Assembly (NCBI RefSeq): GCF_003148885.1
Contig: NZ_QGHD01000001.1
Coordinates: forward strand, 1-64,000
Reading direction: 5' to 3'
DNA: 64,000 nt
Source: Hallerella porci
GTDB taxonomy: Bacteria; Fibrobacterota; Fibrobacteria; Fibrobacterales; Fibrobacteraceae
Position numbers and translations under genes: made by a program. A model generated the notes under the pieces. The model did not search any database, was not told the origin of the DNA, and saw nothing but the letters and a program-made list of their open reading frames with translations. Positions 54,547-63,513 of this stretch are shown piece by piece. How positions within the stretch are numbered: position 1 is the first letter of the stretch; each line of letters starts with the position of its first letter.

Positions 54547-55560
54547 ATGCGCTTTTTGAATCTTGTAAAAAAATCAATTCTTCCTGTGATGGTTGGTGCA
54601 ACATTTGCTTCGGCTCAGTTGATGAGCGGCAATAATTTTGATGCGATTCGCGTCGGCAAAACGGGAATTTCGAAGGCTCATATCGATAGTTTAACCGAAG
54701 CTTTAGCCAAGTCGCAAGCTCGCGGTCGTCAAGTTCCTCCCGAAGCGATGAAGCAAGTGCGTTGGGCTGTCATCGATAATCTCGTCGGACAAGAATTGGT
54801 GAAACTCGAAGCGAAAGCGCTTAAAATCAAAGTGCCGAAGAACCGCATTGATAGCGTTGCAAAACTTTTCAAAGCGCAGTATCCGAATATCGAAATGTTC
54901 AACAAAGAATTAAAGAAAAACAACATTTCCGAAGCGCAATTTAACGAACGGATTGAACAACAGCTGCAGAGCGACATCATCTTGGAACAGAAAGTGCCGT
55001 ATCCGCAGGATCCGACCGAAAAGCAAATTGCCGCTTACTGGGAACTCAACAAATCCAAAGTTCCTCTGAACGATACCATTAGCGGTGCACGCATTCTTAT
55101 CAAGAGCAAAAAGGGCGAATCGAAAGAAGCCGTTGCCGATAAGAAAGAATTGTTAAAAGGTTTAGCGGCTCAAGTTCGCTTGGGAAAAGCAAGCTTTGCG
55201 ACTCTCGCTGCGCAATATAGCGACGACGAAAATGCGCGTAAAACCGGCGGTGTGATGAATAAATTCGTTGCCAAAACGAAGGGCGCTGATTTTGCGAAGG
55301 CGATTAGCTCTCTCAAAGTCGGCGATATTTCGGAAGTTTTCTCGACGAGCGAAGGTCTTCAAATTTTCATGCTCACCGAAAAGAATGACGGTAAATTTGA
55401 AAACTACAAAGTGCAAATCGATTACATTCTGCGCGTTCAAGCCGAACAAGAACGTCAGCTGAAAATCAAAGCTTACTTAGACGAACTTGCTGCAAAATAT
55501 AAAGTGCAATACTTGAACAAAGAATACACTCCGGAAAATGCCATCGGAGGCGCAAAGTAA
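54547..55560 (+). CDS. Periplasmic parvulin-type peptidyl-prolyl isomerase (SurA/PpiC-like)
   Basis: This 337-residue chaperone has a signal peptide, a SurA-like helical N-terminal domain (about 35-170) and one parvulin domain (about 175-290) with ARILIKSKK, FATLAAQYSDDENARKTGGV, AISSLKVGDISEVF and LQIFMLTE. It should help outer-membrane proteins fold. The start is set at ATG 54547; GTG 54541 is also in frame. The stop overlaps the prfB start (TAATG). Confidence 0.88.
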   Translation: MRFLNLVKKSILPVMVGATFASAQLMSGNNFDAIRVGKTGISKAHIDSLTEALAKSQARGRQVPPEAMKQVRWAVIDNLVGQELVKLEAKALKIKVPKNRIDSVAKLFKAQYPNIEMFNKELKKNNISEAQFNERIEQQLQSDIILEQKVPYPQDPTEKQIAAYWELNKSKVPLNDTISGARILIKSKKGESKEAVADKKELLKGLAAQVRLGKASFATLAAQYSDDENARKTGGVMNKFVAKTKGADFAKAISSLKVGDISEVFSTSEGLQIFMLTEKNDGKFENYKVQIDYILRVQAEQERQLKIKAYLDELAAKYKVQYLNKEYTPENAIGGAK

Positions 55561-56673
55561 TGGCAGTGACTTCGCACACTGGGCTTACCGAACTCCGCAC
55601 GCGGATCGATAAGCTCCGGGGGTATCTTTGACCTCGAGTCTAAAGAGGTTGAACTTTCCGTATTAGAAAAAGAATCTGGCAATCCAGAACTTTGGAATAA
55701 TCAAGATAAAGCGCAAGCGCTTCTCAAAAAAATTACTTCGCTCAAAAAAGTCCTCGCCGACTGGAATGAAGTTTCGACGAATTGTAATGATCTTTCGGAA
55801 CTTTACGAAATGGCAAAGTCCGAACCGGATTCGCAAGAACTTTTTGATAACGTCGAAGAAGAATATAAAGCACTTCTCGCTCGCGTTGATGAAATGGAAT
55901 TTCGTCGGATGCTTTCGGGACCCGATGATGCTTGTGCCGCTGTTCTCACGATTCATCCGGGAGCAGGCGGAACCGAAGCACACGATTGGGCAGAGATGCT
56001 TCTCCGTATGTATAAGCGTTTCTTAGAACGCGAAGGCATGGATTTTAAAGTCATCGATGTGCAAGAAGGCGAAGAAGCGGGCATTAACAGTGCAACGATT
56101 GAAGTCAAAGATGAATATGCTTACGGACTTCTCCGTTCGGAAATCGGCGTGCACCGTTTAGTGCGCATTAGCCCGTTTGATGCGAACGCTCGCCGTCACA
56201 CAAGTTTCTGCGCTGTCTATCTTTATCCCGAACACGATGAAGTGGAATTTGAAATCAATCCCGCAGATATTCGCGTCGATGTTTATCGTTCTTCGGGCGC
56301 GGGCGGTCAGTATATTAACAAGACGGATTCCGCTGTTCGTATGACTCACATTCCGACAGGAATTGTCGCAAGTTGTCAAACGGAACGTTCGCAAATTCAG
56401 AACCGCGCAACGGCTCTCAAAATGCTTACGACGATGGTCGCCGAACATTACCGCCAAGAAGAAGAAGCGAAGCGCGATGCGCGTTTAGCCGAAAAGAAAA
56501 AGGTGGAATGGGGCTCGCAAATCCGCAGTTATGTGCTTCAGCCGTATCAGCTCGTGAAAGATTTGCGCACAAACGAAGAAACTTCGGATACGACAGGCGT
56601 TCTCGATGGAAAAATCAAGCCGTTCGTCAACGCTTACCTTTTGCATTCTGCGCAAAAAGAAGCAGAATCGTAA
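55560..56673 (+). CDS. prfB: Peptide chain release factor 2, programmed +1 frameshift
   Basis: This is a 370-residue product in two frames. The first 23 codons run from ATG 55560 to TGA 55629-55631; after a +1 shift the frame continues from GAC 55630 to the stop at 56673. The body has the peptidyl-hydrolysis GGQ motif (RSSGAGGQYINKTDSAVRMT) and the UGA/UAA recognition SPF tripeptide (ISPFD). RF2 terminates at UAA and UGA, so low RF2 raises frameshifting and its own synthesis. Overlap with the isomerase gene suggests one transcript. Confidence 0.96.
55614..55632 (+). promoter_or_regulatory. prfB: prfB autoregulatory frameshift site
   Basis: The site has the GGGGG Shine-Dalgarno-like stretch, then TAT CTT TGA C, the canonical slip sequence of prfB. 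The ribosome shifts +1 at CTT when RF2 is scarce. Confidence 0.95.
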
Positions 56674-56689
56674 CCGATTTTTGAATACA

Positions 56690-56720
56690 AGAAAGCCCGC
56701 AAAAACTGCGGGCTTTTTTC
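56690..56720. terminator. Bidirectional terminator between prfB and rfbD
   Basis: AAAGCCCGC (56692-56700) pairs with GCGGGCTTT (56708-56716) with a T run after it. Confidence 0.88.
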
Positions 56721-56721
56721 G

Positions 56722-57633
56722 TTATTCGATTTCTTTTAAGTATCGCGCAAGAGCGTCTTGCCAAGTGGGGAGCGGCTTAAAACCGTTTTCAAGCAACTTG
56801 GATTTGTCTAAGCGACTGTTGAAAGGACGCGCTGCTTTGGAAAGTCCATATTCCGCGGTGGAAACGGGAATGACCTGCGTTTTGAGTCCTGCTTGGCGAT
56901 AAATTTCTTTTGTAAAATCGTACCAACTAATGTAACCGCCTTCATTTGTCGCATGATAATAGCCGTATTTTTCGGTTTCAATCATATCAACGAGAAGCCT
57001 TGAAAGGTCATAGGTATAAGTCGGCGTTCCGATTTGATCGTTGACCACGCGGACTGTGTCGTGAGTCTTTGCTACATTGAGCATCGTTTTGATGAAATTT
57101 TTTCCGTTTTTTCCAAAGACCCAAGCGATGCGAACGATGAAATATTTGGAAAGATTTTGGGAAACAGCAAGTTCGCCTTCGAGTTTTGTTTGGCCGTAAA
57201 CATTAAGCGGTTGATAATCTTTGCAGTCCGGTTTCCAGGGAATTTCCCCTTGACCATTAAAAACGTAATCGGTGCTAATGTAAACCATTTTGCAGTTTAA
57301 TTTTTTGCAAGCGAGCGCTATGTTTTCGGTTCCTGTCGCGTTGATTGCGCGGACTTTTTCTTGCTTGTCCGCATCTTCAGCGAGATCGACTGCGGTCCAT
57401 GCGGCGCAGTGCACAACGACATCGGGTTTTACTTTTTCGAGAACAGAATTGACCGCATTTTTATCGGTAATATCCAGCGGAATATATTCTGCTGTTGTCA
57501 CATAACTTGCATCTTGAACACCGCTATAAGTCGGCGCAATATCGCTCCCGATTCCAGTATAATTTCTTTTCGCAAGCTCGTTCATCACATCGTGGCCGAG
57601 CTGACCTGCCACACCGGTAACAAAAATTTTCAT
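56722..57633 (-). CDS. rfbD: dTDP-4-dehydrorhamnose reductase
   Basis: This 303-residue short-chain dehydrogenase-like enzyme has the NADPH loop GVAGQLGHDV, DVVVHCAAWTAVDLAE, the TDYVF with the active-site YGQTKLEGE (Tyr/Lys) and the PTYTYDLSRLL segment. It makes dTDP-L-rhamnose for envelope glycans. No rfbA, B or C genes are adjacent. Confidence 0.95.
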   Translation of the reverse strand: MKIFVTGVAGQLGHDVMNELAKRNYTGIGSDIAPTYSGVQDASYVTTAEYIPLDITDKNAVNSVLEKVKPDVVVHCAAWTAVDLAEDADKQEKVRAINATGTENIALACKKLNCKMVYISTDYVFNGQGEIPWKPDCKDYQPLNVYGQTKLEGELAVSQNLSKYFIVRIAWVFGKNGKNFIKTMLNVAKTHDTVRVVNDQIGTPTYTYDLSRLLVDMIETEKYGYYHATNEGGYISWYDFTKEIYRQAGLKTQVIPVSTAEYGLSKAARPFNSRLDKSKLLENGFKPLPTWQDALARYLKEIE

Positions 57634-57645
57634 AACACAAATTTA

Positions 57646-57676
57646 AATTAGGAAGGAGGAGTTAGGAATGAGAAAT
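57646..57676. repeat. Doubled TTAGGAATGAG-like motif
   Basis: AATTAGGAAGGAGGAG is followed directly by TTAGGAATGAGAAATT. The second copy overlaps the end of the anchored-protein gene at 57662. Related copies occur near 5424, 10600, 43340 and 51371. Confidence 0.5.
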
Positions 57677-58279
57677 TGGGAATTTTTTTAGCCAGTTTTC
57701 TTTTGCTTGGGACAATTTTTCTAAAGAGGCTTCGTCGGCGGGGCTTTCGTCGCGGAGTTTTTTTAACTGGCGATAGCCGTCAAGGATTTCTTGGGCGGGG
57801 GGATAGTCGGGGAGGAGCGCTTCTAAAGAAGTTTCGATTTTTTCGTCGGAGTAGTAGCGGCGAACTCCTTGCAAATAGGTTTGAATGTAAGCTTCTTTTT
57901 CGCCGGCGGCTTTGTGGGCTTTGGCAATTTCAAATTCAAACGGCTGAATTTGATCCATCCAGATAGCTTCGCGGGCGTAGAGCTCGTTGTCGAGAGCGAT
58001 GGCGTTTTCTTGTCTCGAAATGCGGAGTTGCTCCGCAAAAAGAGGACGATATGATTCCATATCGACGGAAATTCCTTCGCTTTCTAAAAAAATGCCGAGA
58101 TTGCGCAACGCTTTTTCCGAAGGCGTTTCGAGAACGCGTTCTTTGAGAATGGCGAGTTTGATTTCGCGGGGGAGATTTACAAAATCGCGATTATCGAGGT
58201 CGGTTGCGCGCAGATGCAGCACAAAAGCGCGGAATAAAATCAACGCAATCGCTAAAGTAAAGAGAATGGCAACGGTCAT
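57662..58279 (-). CDS. Single-pass membrane protein of unknown function
   Basis: This 205-residue protein has an N-terminal membrane helix (about 2-20, VAILFTLAIALILFRAFVL) and a helical, Glu/Leu-rich soluble part with TPR-like character (AKAHKAAGEKEAYIQTYLQ). The start is set at the Met before the helix; the frame is open further upstream. No family is recognised. It lies divergent to the fibro-slime gene. Confidence 0.68.
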   Translation of the reverse strand: MTVAILFTLAIALILFRAFVLHLRATDLDNRDFVNLPREIKLAILKERVLETPSEKALRNLGIFLESEGISVDMESYRPLFAEQLRISRQENAIALDNELYAREAIWMDQIQPFEFEIAKAHKAAGEKEAYIQTYLQGVRRYYSDEKIETSLEALLPDYPPAQEILDGYRQLKKLRDESPADEASLEKLSQAKENWLKKFPISHS

Positions 58280-58459
58280 AGTGGGGATAATTTTAGAAAA
58301 GCAGTCGAAATTTTGATGCCTTTGGTCACAATATTTTGCGAAAAGGAAAACTTTTTGAAAAATTTCGTAAAAAAAGAATTGCATAAGAATAGGGGAGATG
58401 GAAAAAAGGTATATTTGGGGGGAATATTCCTACACCCTATTTTGGTGGAGATAGTGTAC

Positions 58460-60994
58460 ATGATGAAAAAAGTGTTGATGTTGGCTTCGGCGTTTACAGC
58501 GGGTGCGTTTGCCGCAAACTCGCTTCAGGTTTCTTTGGACGTTGTCGTCCGCGATTTTCAGCCGAGCCATCCGGACTTTGAAAACTTTTCCGAAGAATCT
58601 GTAAAGCATTCCAATGAATTTATGCTTTGGGCAAAGCCGGGCTATGATACAGATTGGCTTAGTCGCGCCGCTTATCACAATACTTGCGGCAACAAGGTAT
58701 CGAAACAAGGTGTTGCATTAGGAAAAGATGGGCTTCCTTGGGTTGTGAACCCACTCCTTCCGGCTTATTTGCAGACGCAGACAACACTGCCAGGTTCTTA
58801 TTTAACCTATGGTCAATGCAAACAGTCTTCTATTCCTGGTGTTGAAAATCAGCGCGGTTTTGGGGCTAACTCAGCGGCTCAATTTACGGGTGTGCAAAAG
58901 AATACTTGCTCGGGGGGCATGTTTTGGGAAAACGAAGTGTATTATACCCCGGGAATGGTTCAGCCATACTTGGAATTCGACCGCGATTCCGTCGGCGATC
59001 CGGTGGACTATTTGCGCAATGTGCACATCAAAAAAGGTAATGACGCGTGCGATAACTTTTATTTTGCCCAATGGTTTGAAGACATTAAAGATGTGAACAA
59101 ACGCACCGAAACCACGATGGATATTCCGGCAGCTGCGGATAATCCGAAGTATAAGGAATTAAATTACAACTACAATAATGGTGGCTATTTCCCACTCGAT
59201 ATTATTGATTCGGCTTCGCAACAGAGAATTGGGCCGGCTCCGGGCGATCAATGGGGACCGCAGAGTTTTTCTATTTTCTGCCCGCCGTATAATTATGAAT
59301 ATGCAGACGATCAAACCGACTTTTTGAACCAAAATACAGCAGCCCTTTGCGTTGCTTGGAATCAGAATGGTGGCGCAAAGGCGCTCTCTCCGGATGCTGC
59401 ATCAAATATTGCTGTGCAATATGGAACGCTCGGTCTTCAGCATTTGCGCAATTACAACTTTACGATGATGGGTTACGCAAACTTCAAGTATTATAAAGAA
59501 AATAACACGGGTTTGCCGGATGCTTTGGGCAATATCACGCAAGAAATCTTTGAATTCGCTGGTGACGATGATATGTGGATTTTCGTCGATGGCGTGCTTG
59601 CGGTGGACTTGGGCGGAACGCACTTGGCAACTCCGGGCATCGTGAATATTCGCACTTTGGCAGAAAACAATCACGGTTGCCATCCGGGCGAACCGTTAGC
59701 GACCACTCTACAGAAGAAAGGCGCTTGCGGTGCTGATGGCAAGTGGGCAGATGGTCAATGGCACCATTTGCACTTCTTCTACGCAGACCGTCAGTCCGAT
59801 GGTTCGAACCTTTATATTCGTGCAAACCTTGCCGAAGTCGCTGCTTCTCAATTCGGTCAGCCGCGTATTTTGGAAGCTGAACTCTTGAAGAACGAGCAAG
59901 GTAACTTCGAAACTTATTTCTATTCAAGTTCTGAATTGAATGACGCAAGTGTTCAATTTATGAATGCGGCGAATGGTCAATACTTCCCGATTGTTGTGAA
60001 GCGCGGCAAAACATATTTGGCCTATCAAATTACAAGCTTAGCTTATAACCAAAGAACTTCGAAGGGTTATCAGTATAAGCTCACCGGTAAGCTTTGCACC
60101 GATCCGAGCTGTGCTGTTACCGTGAACCCGGCATTTGGCGACTCGTTGACTTATAACTATGTGGAATCTTCGGATCATCCGGATGCTGCAGAATGCGTCT
60201 TTAAGAATACGTTTAATGTGACTTCGAAAAACGGTAAGGAAGTGGATACTTATAACTTAGGTCCTGTGACAACGGTGACAATGTCGCAGACGACTACTGT
60301 TATCCCGGCTGATAATACCATTGACCGTCCGCCGTTTGACGATAAGAAACTGCCGAGCGGTGAACTTTCGGATAAGGAAACCGGTGAAATTGTTATCTCG
60401 GTGCTCCCGGAGGAATATTCGAATTCCGATGACCAAGGTGCTTGGATTGCAGAAAATATCAAAAAGATTACTGCAGCTCCGGGTGGTTCGGATCCGAGCA
60501 GCGCAGCCAATTCGCAAATCATCAATTCGAATACGAAAAATTCGGCAACGGGTGCAGGTTCTGCAGACAATGCGCGTTGCGCAACCGTTGGTGATGTGGA
60601 AAACTGCGTGAGCTTCTCGTTTGTGACGGACCAAGCTTTCCGCGTGAACGTGCGCGTCTTTGACCATCTCGGTCACTTTGTGAACCAGTATAACCAAGCG
60701 GTTTCGCAAGAACAGTTTAATGCGATTACCGGTTCTTATGCGCCATCGGGCGAATGCAGTGCTTTGGATCCGGCTACTGTTTCGGGCTCGATTGCTGCAA
60801 GCGTCAAGATGTATCCGGTTTCGAAAGATGGGCGTAAGCTCGGTACAGGTGCTTACATCTATCAAGTTTCGCTCGTGGAATTCCCGCAGCCGCACTGCGT
60901 GAAGACCGGTGCAGAATTGCAATACATTCCGGGAACTTACCGCAGAACGGAATACAAGCAAACTCGCGGCTTCCGTCGCATTACCGGAAAGTAA
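58460..60994 (+). CDS. Fibro-slime domain surface protein
   Basis: This 844-residue exported protein has a signal peptide (cleavage after FAA). The fibro-slime domain is near 335-480: YNFTMMGYANFKYY, EFAGDDDMWIFVDGVLAVDL, the WHHLHFFYADRQSDGSN segment and LYIRANL. This PA14-related domain is characteristic of Fibrobacter surface proteins, some of which bind cellulose. The N-terminal and C-terminal parts are rich in Cys pairs and Asn, and the last 100 residues hold a FRVNVRVFDHLGHFV beta domain. The start is set at the first of two ATGs. A role in cellulose adhesion is inferred. Confidence 0.9.
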   Translation: MMKKVLMLASAFTAGAFAANSLQVSLDVVVRDFQPSHPDFENFSEESVKHSNEFMLWAKPGYDTDWLSRAAYHNTCGNKVSKQGVALGKDGLPWVVNPLLPAYLQTQTTLPGSYLTYGQCKQSSIPGVENQRGFGANSAAQFTGVQKNTCSGGMFWENEVYYTPGMVQPYLEFDRDSVGDPVDYLRNVHIKKGNDACDNFYFAQWFEDIKDVNKRTETTMDIPAAADNPKYKELNYNYNNGGYFPLDIIDSASQQRIGPAPGDQWGPQSFSIFCPPYNYEYADDQTDFLNQNTAALCVAWNQNGGAKALSPDAASNIAVQYGTLGLQHLRNYNFTMMGYANFKYYKENNTGLPDALGNITQEIFEFAGDDDMWIFVDGVLAVDLGGTHLATPGIVNIRTLAENNHGCHPGEPLATTLQKKGACGADGKWADGQWHHLHFFYADRQSDGSNLYIRANLAEVAASQFGQPRILEAELLKNEQGNFETYFYSSSELNDASVQFMNAANGQYFPIVVKRGKTYLAYQITSLAYNQRTSKGYQYKLTGKLCTDPSCAVTVNPAFGDSLTYNYVESSDHPDAAECVFKNTFNVTSKNGKEVDTYNLGPVTTVTMSQTTTVIPADNTIDRPPFDDKKLPSGELSDKETGEIVISVLPEEYSNSDDQGAWIAENIKKITAAPGGSDPSSAANSQIINSNTKNSATGAGSADNARCATVGDVENCVSFSFVTDQAFRVNVRVFDHLGHFVNQYNQAVSQEQFNAITGSYAPSGECSALDPATVSGSIAASVKMYPVSKDGRKLGTGAYIYQVSLVEFPQPHCVKTGAELQYIPGTYRRTEYKQTRGFRRITGK

Positions 60995-61010
60995 TTTTCC
61001 AAAGAATTGA

Positions 61011-61041
61011 AAAATCCCGAGCAAAGCTCGGGATTTTTTTT
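61011..61041 (+). terminator. Terminator of the fibro-slime gene
   Basis: AAATCCCGAGC-AAA-GCTCGGGATTT is a perfect 11-bp stem followed by a T run. Confidence 0.92.
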
Positions 61042-61059
61042 CGCAAAAATTCATCTTAT

Positions 61060-61090
61060 CAAGCGTCAAGCTTTTGCTTGACGCTTTTAT
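61060..61090 (+). terminator. Second hairpin after the fibro-slime gene
   Basis: AGCGTCAAGC-TTTT-GCTTGACGCT is a perfect 10-bp stem followed by TTTAT. It is a backup terminator or an insulator ahead of the phosphate transporter promoter. Confidence 0.8.
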
Positions 61091-61116
61091 ATTGACTTTT
61101 CCTGCTTGATTTCCTT

Positions 61117-61160
61117 TGTAAAATCCATGTAAAATCGGTGTAAATCTTCTCTAAAATCAA
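61117..61160 (+). promoter_or_regulatory. Four 11-bp direct repeats, Pho-box-like
   Basis: TGTAAAATCCA, TGTAAAATCGG, TGTAAATCTTC and TCTAAAATCAA follow head to tail at 61117, 61128, 61139 and 61150 with exact 11-bp phase. PhoB binds direct repeats with 11-bp spacing on one face of DNA. The array lies 47-90 bp before the Pit phosphate transporter, and a PhoB-like gene follows that transporter. Regulation by that protein is an inference. Confidence 0.6.
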
Positions 61161-61206
61161 CGATTTCGCCCTTTTTCTGCTGTAAATTTTTGCGTAATTT
61201 TAAGGC

Positions 61207-63447
61207 ATGGATATTTACGTCATTATCATCGGAATGCTTTTTACTCTCGCCGTTTTTGATTTGGTCAACGGCGTTTCCAACGATGCGTCGAACTTTTTGA
61301 ATTCGGCGGTCGGCTCTCGAGCTTTTGGTTTTAAATTCTTAATCGCCATCGCAGCGGCGGGAATTTTAATCGGCGCATCTTGTTCAAGCGGGATGATGGA
61401 CGTGGCGCGTCACGGTATTTTCCAACCGGAGCATTTTACCTTTGCCGAAATCATTTCAATTTGCGCGGGCGCGATGCTCACCGATGTGGTGCTTCTCGAT
61501 ATTTTTAATTTGCTCGGGCTCCCGACTTCGACGACGGTTTCGATGGTCTTTGAACTTTTGGGCGGAACATTTTCGCTTTCGTTAATCAAATTAAATCGCG
61601 GAGCGGCGGGGCTGCACCTCGGCGATTTAGTGAATACCGAAAAAGCGCTTTCGGTGATTATTGCGATTTTTACTTCGGTCGCGATTGCTTTCGTTTTTGG
61701 TTGGCTTGTGCAATGGATTTCGCGTGCGCTTTTCACATTTCGTTACAAATCGCGGGAACGTTACTTCATCGCTATTTTCGGCGGGCTTTCGTTAGCGGCA
61801 ATTTTTTATTTCGTTCTTTTTCAAGGGCTCAAAGGTTCTGCGCTTTCGATTCCGGCGGTGCTTACGCAAAATAAACTCATGACATTCTGCGGAAGTTTTG
61901 TGTTTTTCGCATTGCTTTCGGAATTACTTTTTTTGCTAAAACGAAACGTGCTCAAATTGATTGTCGCTGCGGGAACATTTTCGCTTGCGCTTTCGTTTGC
62001 CGGGAATGACTTGGTGAATTTTATCGGCGTTCCGCTTGCGGGGCTTTCGGCGTTTATCTCGTATTCGAATAGCGGACTTCCGGCGGATCAAGTTTTGATG
62101 ACAGCGCTTTGCGGTTCGGAAAAAAGTTTGTGGTGGATTCTTTCGCTTGCGGGAGTGATTATGGCGATTTCGCTTGCGACTTCGAAGAAAGCGCGCGGCG
62201 TTATTCAGACTTCGGTTTCGCTTTCGAGTCAAAGTTCGTCAGAAGAATTATTTGGCACAAGTCCGATTGCGCGGGCGGTTGTGCGTTATGCGGATTCGGT
62301 TTCGTCCATTGTCACAGGCATTGTGCCGGCGCGGATGCGGCGTTTTTTGCGGAATCGTTTTGATGTGCGCAATTTGCATTTGGAAGAAAGCGATGCGGCT
62401 TTTGATTTGTTACGTGCTTCGGTCAATTTAATGCTCGCAAGTATTTTAATTTCTCTCGGCACATTTTTGAAGCTTCCGCTTTCGACAACATACGTCACTT
62501 TTATGGTGGCGATGGGAACGTCTCTCGCCGATAAAGCGTGGGGAAGAGAAACCGCAGTTTATCGCATTACCGGAGTGCTTTCGGTAATTGGCGGTTGGTT
62601 CTTTACCGCATTCGCTGCGTTTGTCTGCGCATTTATCGTCAGCGGAATCGTCTTCCTCGGCGGCATTTCCGTTGCGCTTTTACTCTTTGCACTTGTCGTT
62701 TGTTTTATCATCCGTTCTTCCATTCGTTACCGCAAAAAATCCGCGGAGAAAAATTCGAGCGCCGAAGAATTTCACGCCATCATCGAAGAAAAAGACCCGA
62801 CGAAAGTTCTCCCGCTTGTGCGCAAACATTACGCCGAAGGCTGGGGTTGGTATTTGGTTTTTGTAGAAGACTCGGTGCACGATACGCTTCAAGCGCTTGC
62901 GCACGATGATTTGGATACGCTGCGTTACGTGCGACAAAAAATGAAAGAGGAATATAAAACGCTGCATCGTCTGCGGAAAGAAGGATTTGCTTGTTCGCAA
63001 AAAATGACAGTCGATGATTCTCTCGCCAAAAAATTTTTCTTGTATCAAGCAAACGATTTTGCGATGTCGCTTTACTTTAGTTTGGAGCGCGCATTTAAAC
63101 CGTGCTTGAATCATGTGGACAATCACTTGACGCCGCTTTCTCTCAAGCAAAAAAATATCATCTTAGAAATTGCTTCGGAGATGCGCGATGTCATCGAAGA
63201 TTCGGCGCGGATGGTTTTGGAAAGCGATTACACGGAATTTGAAAATTTGAAAAATCGCATTCGTTCTGCGGGCGCAAAAATTGTGAGCATTCGCAAAGAA
63301 ACGATGCAAAAAAATATCGCCGAAAATCAAAATGTGGCGAGCGTCAATTTGCTTTTCTTAACCGTTCTCTATGAATGTCGCGCCATTCTCGATGCGACGA
63401 TTTATCTCACAAAATCTTCGAAGAAAATGATGACGGATTTCATCTAA
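61207..63447 (+). CDS. PiT-family inorganic phosphate transporter with cytoplasmic C-terminal domain
   Basis: This 746-residue protein has the PiT GxNDxxN-like signature (NGVSNDASNFLNSAVGSR) and the equivalent second-half motif SLPSTT-like (FLKLPLSTTYVTFMVAMG), with about ten to twelve helices to residue 515. The rest, about 230 residues, is helical and charged like a PhoU domain, which is normally a separate protein (Pit accessory). It takes up phosphate with H+ or Na+. A fusion of Pit and PhoU-like parts would couple transport to signalling. Confidence 0.9.
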   Translation: MDIYVIIIGMLFTLAVFDLVNGVSNDASNFLNSAVGSRAFGFKFLIAIAAAGILIGASCSSGMMDVARHGIFQPEHFTFAEIISICAGAMLTDVVLLDIFNLLGLPTSTTVSMVFELLGGTFSLSLIKLNRGAAGLHLGDLVNTEKALSVIIAIFTSVAIAFVFGWLVQWISRALFTFRYKSRERYFIAIFGGLSLAAIFYFVLFQGLKGSALSIPAVLTQNKLMTFCGSFVFFALLSELLFLLKRNVLKLIVAAGTFSLALSFAGNDLVNFIGVPLAGLSAFISYSNSGLPADQVLMTALCGSEKSLWWILSLAGVIMAISLATSKKARGVIQTSVSLSSQSSSEELFGTSPIARAVVRYADSVSSIVTGIVPARMRRFLRNRFDVRNLHLEESDAAFDLLRASVNLMLASILISLGTFLKLPLSTTYVTFMVAMGTSLADKAWGRETAVYRITGVLSVIGGWFFTAFAAFVCAFIVSGIVFLGGISVALLLFALVVCFIIRSSIRYRKKSAEKNSSAEEFHAIIEEKDPTKVLPLVRKHYAEGWGWYLVFVEDSVHDTLQALAHDDLDTLRYVRQKMKEEYKTLHRLRKEGFACSQKMTVDDSLAKKFFLYQANDFAMSLYFSLERAFKPCLNHVDNHLTPLSLKQKNIILEIASEMRDVIEDSARMVLESDYTEFENLKNRIRSAGAKIVSIRKETMQKNIAENQNVASVNLLFLTVLYECRAILDATIYLTKSSKKMMTDFI

Positions 63448-63513
63448 ATTTTACAAAACGAAAACGCCGAATTTACTTTTGAGTTTTACTTTATAGGAAA
63501 AAGGAAAGACGAA

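Noticed and set aside
57662-58384. Longer start for the anchored protein at 58384
   Set aside because: The extra residues precede a clear N-terminal membrane helix and overlap the upstream region of the fibro-slime gene.
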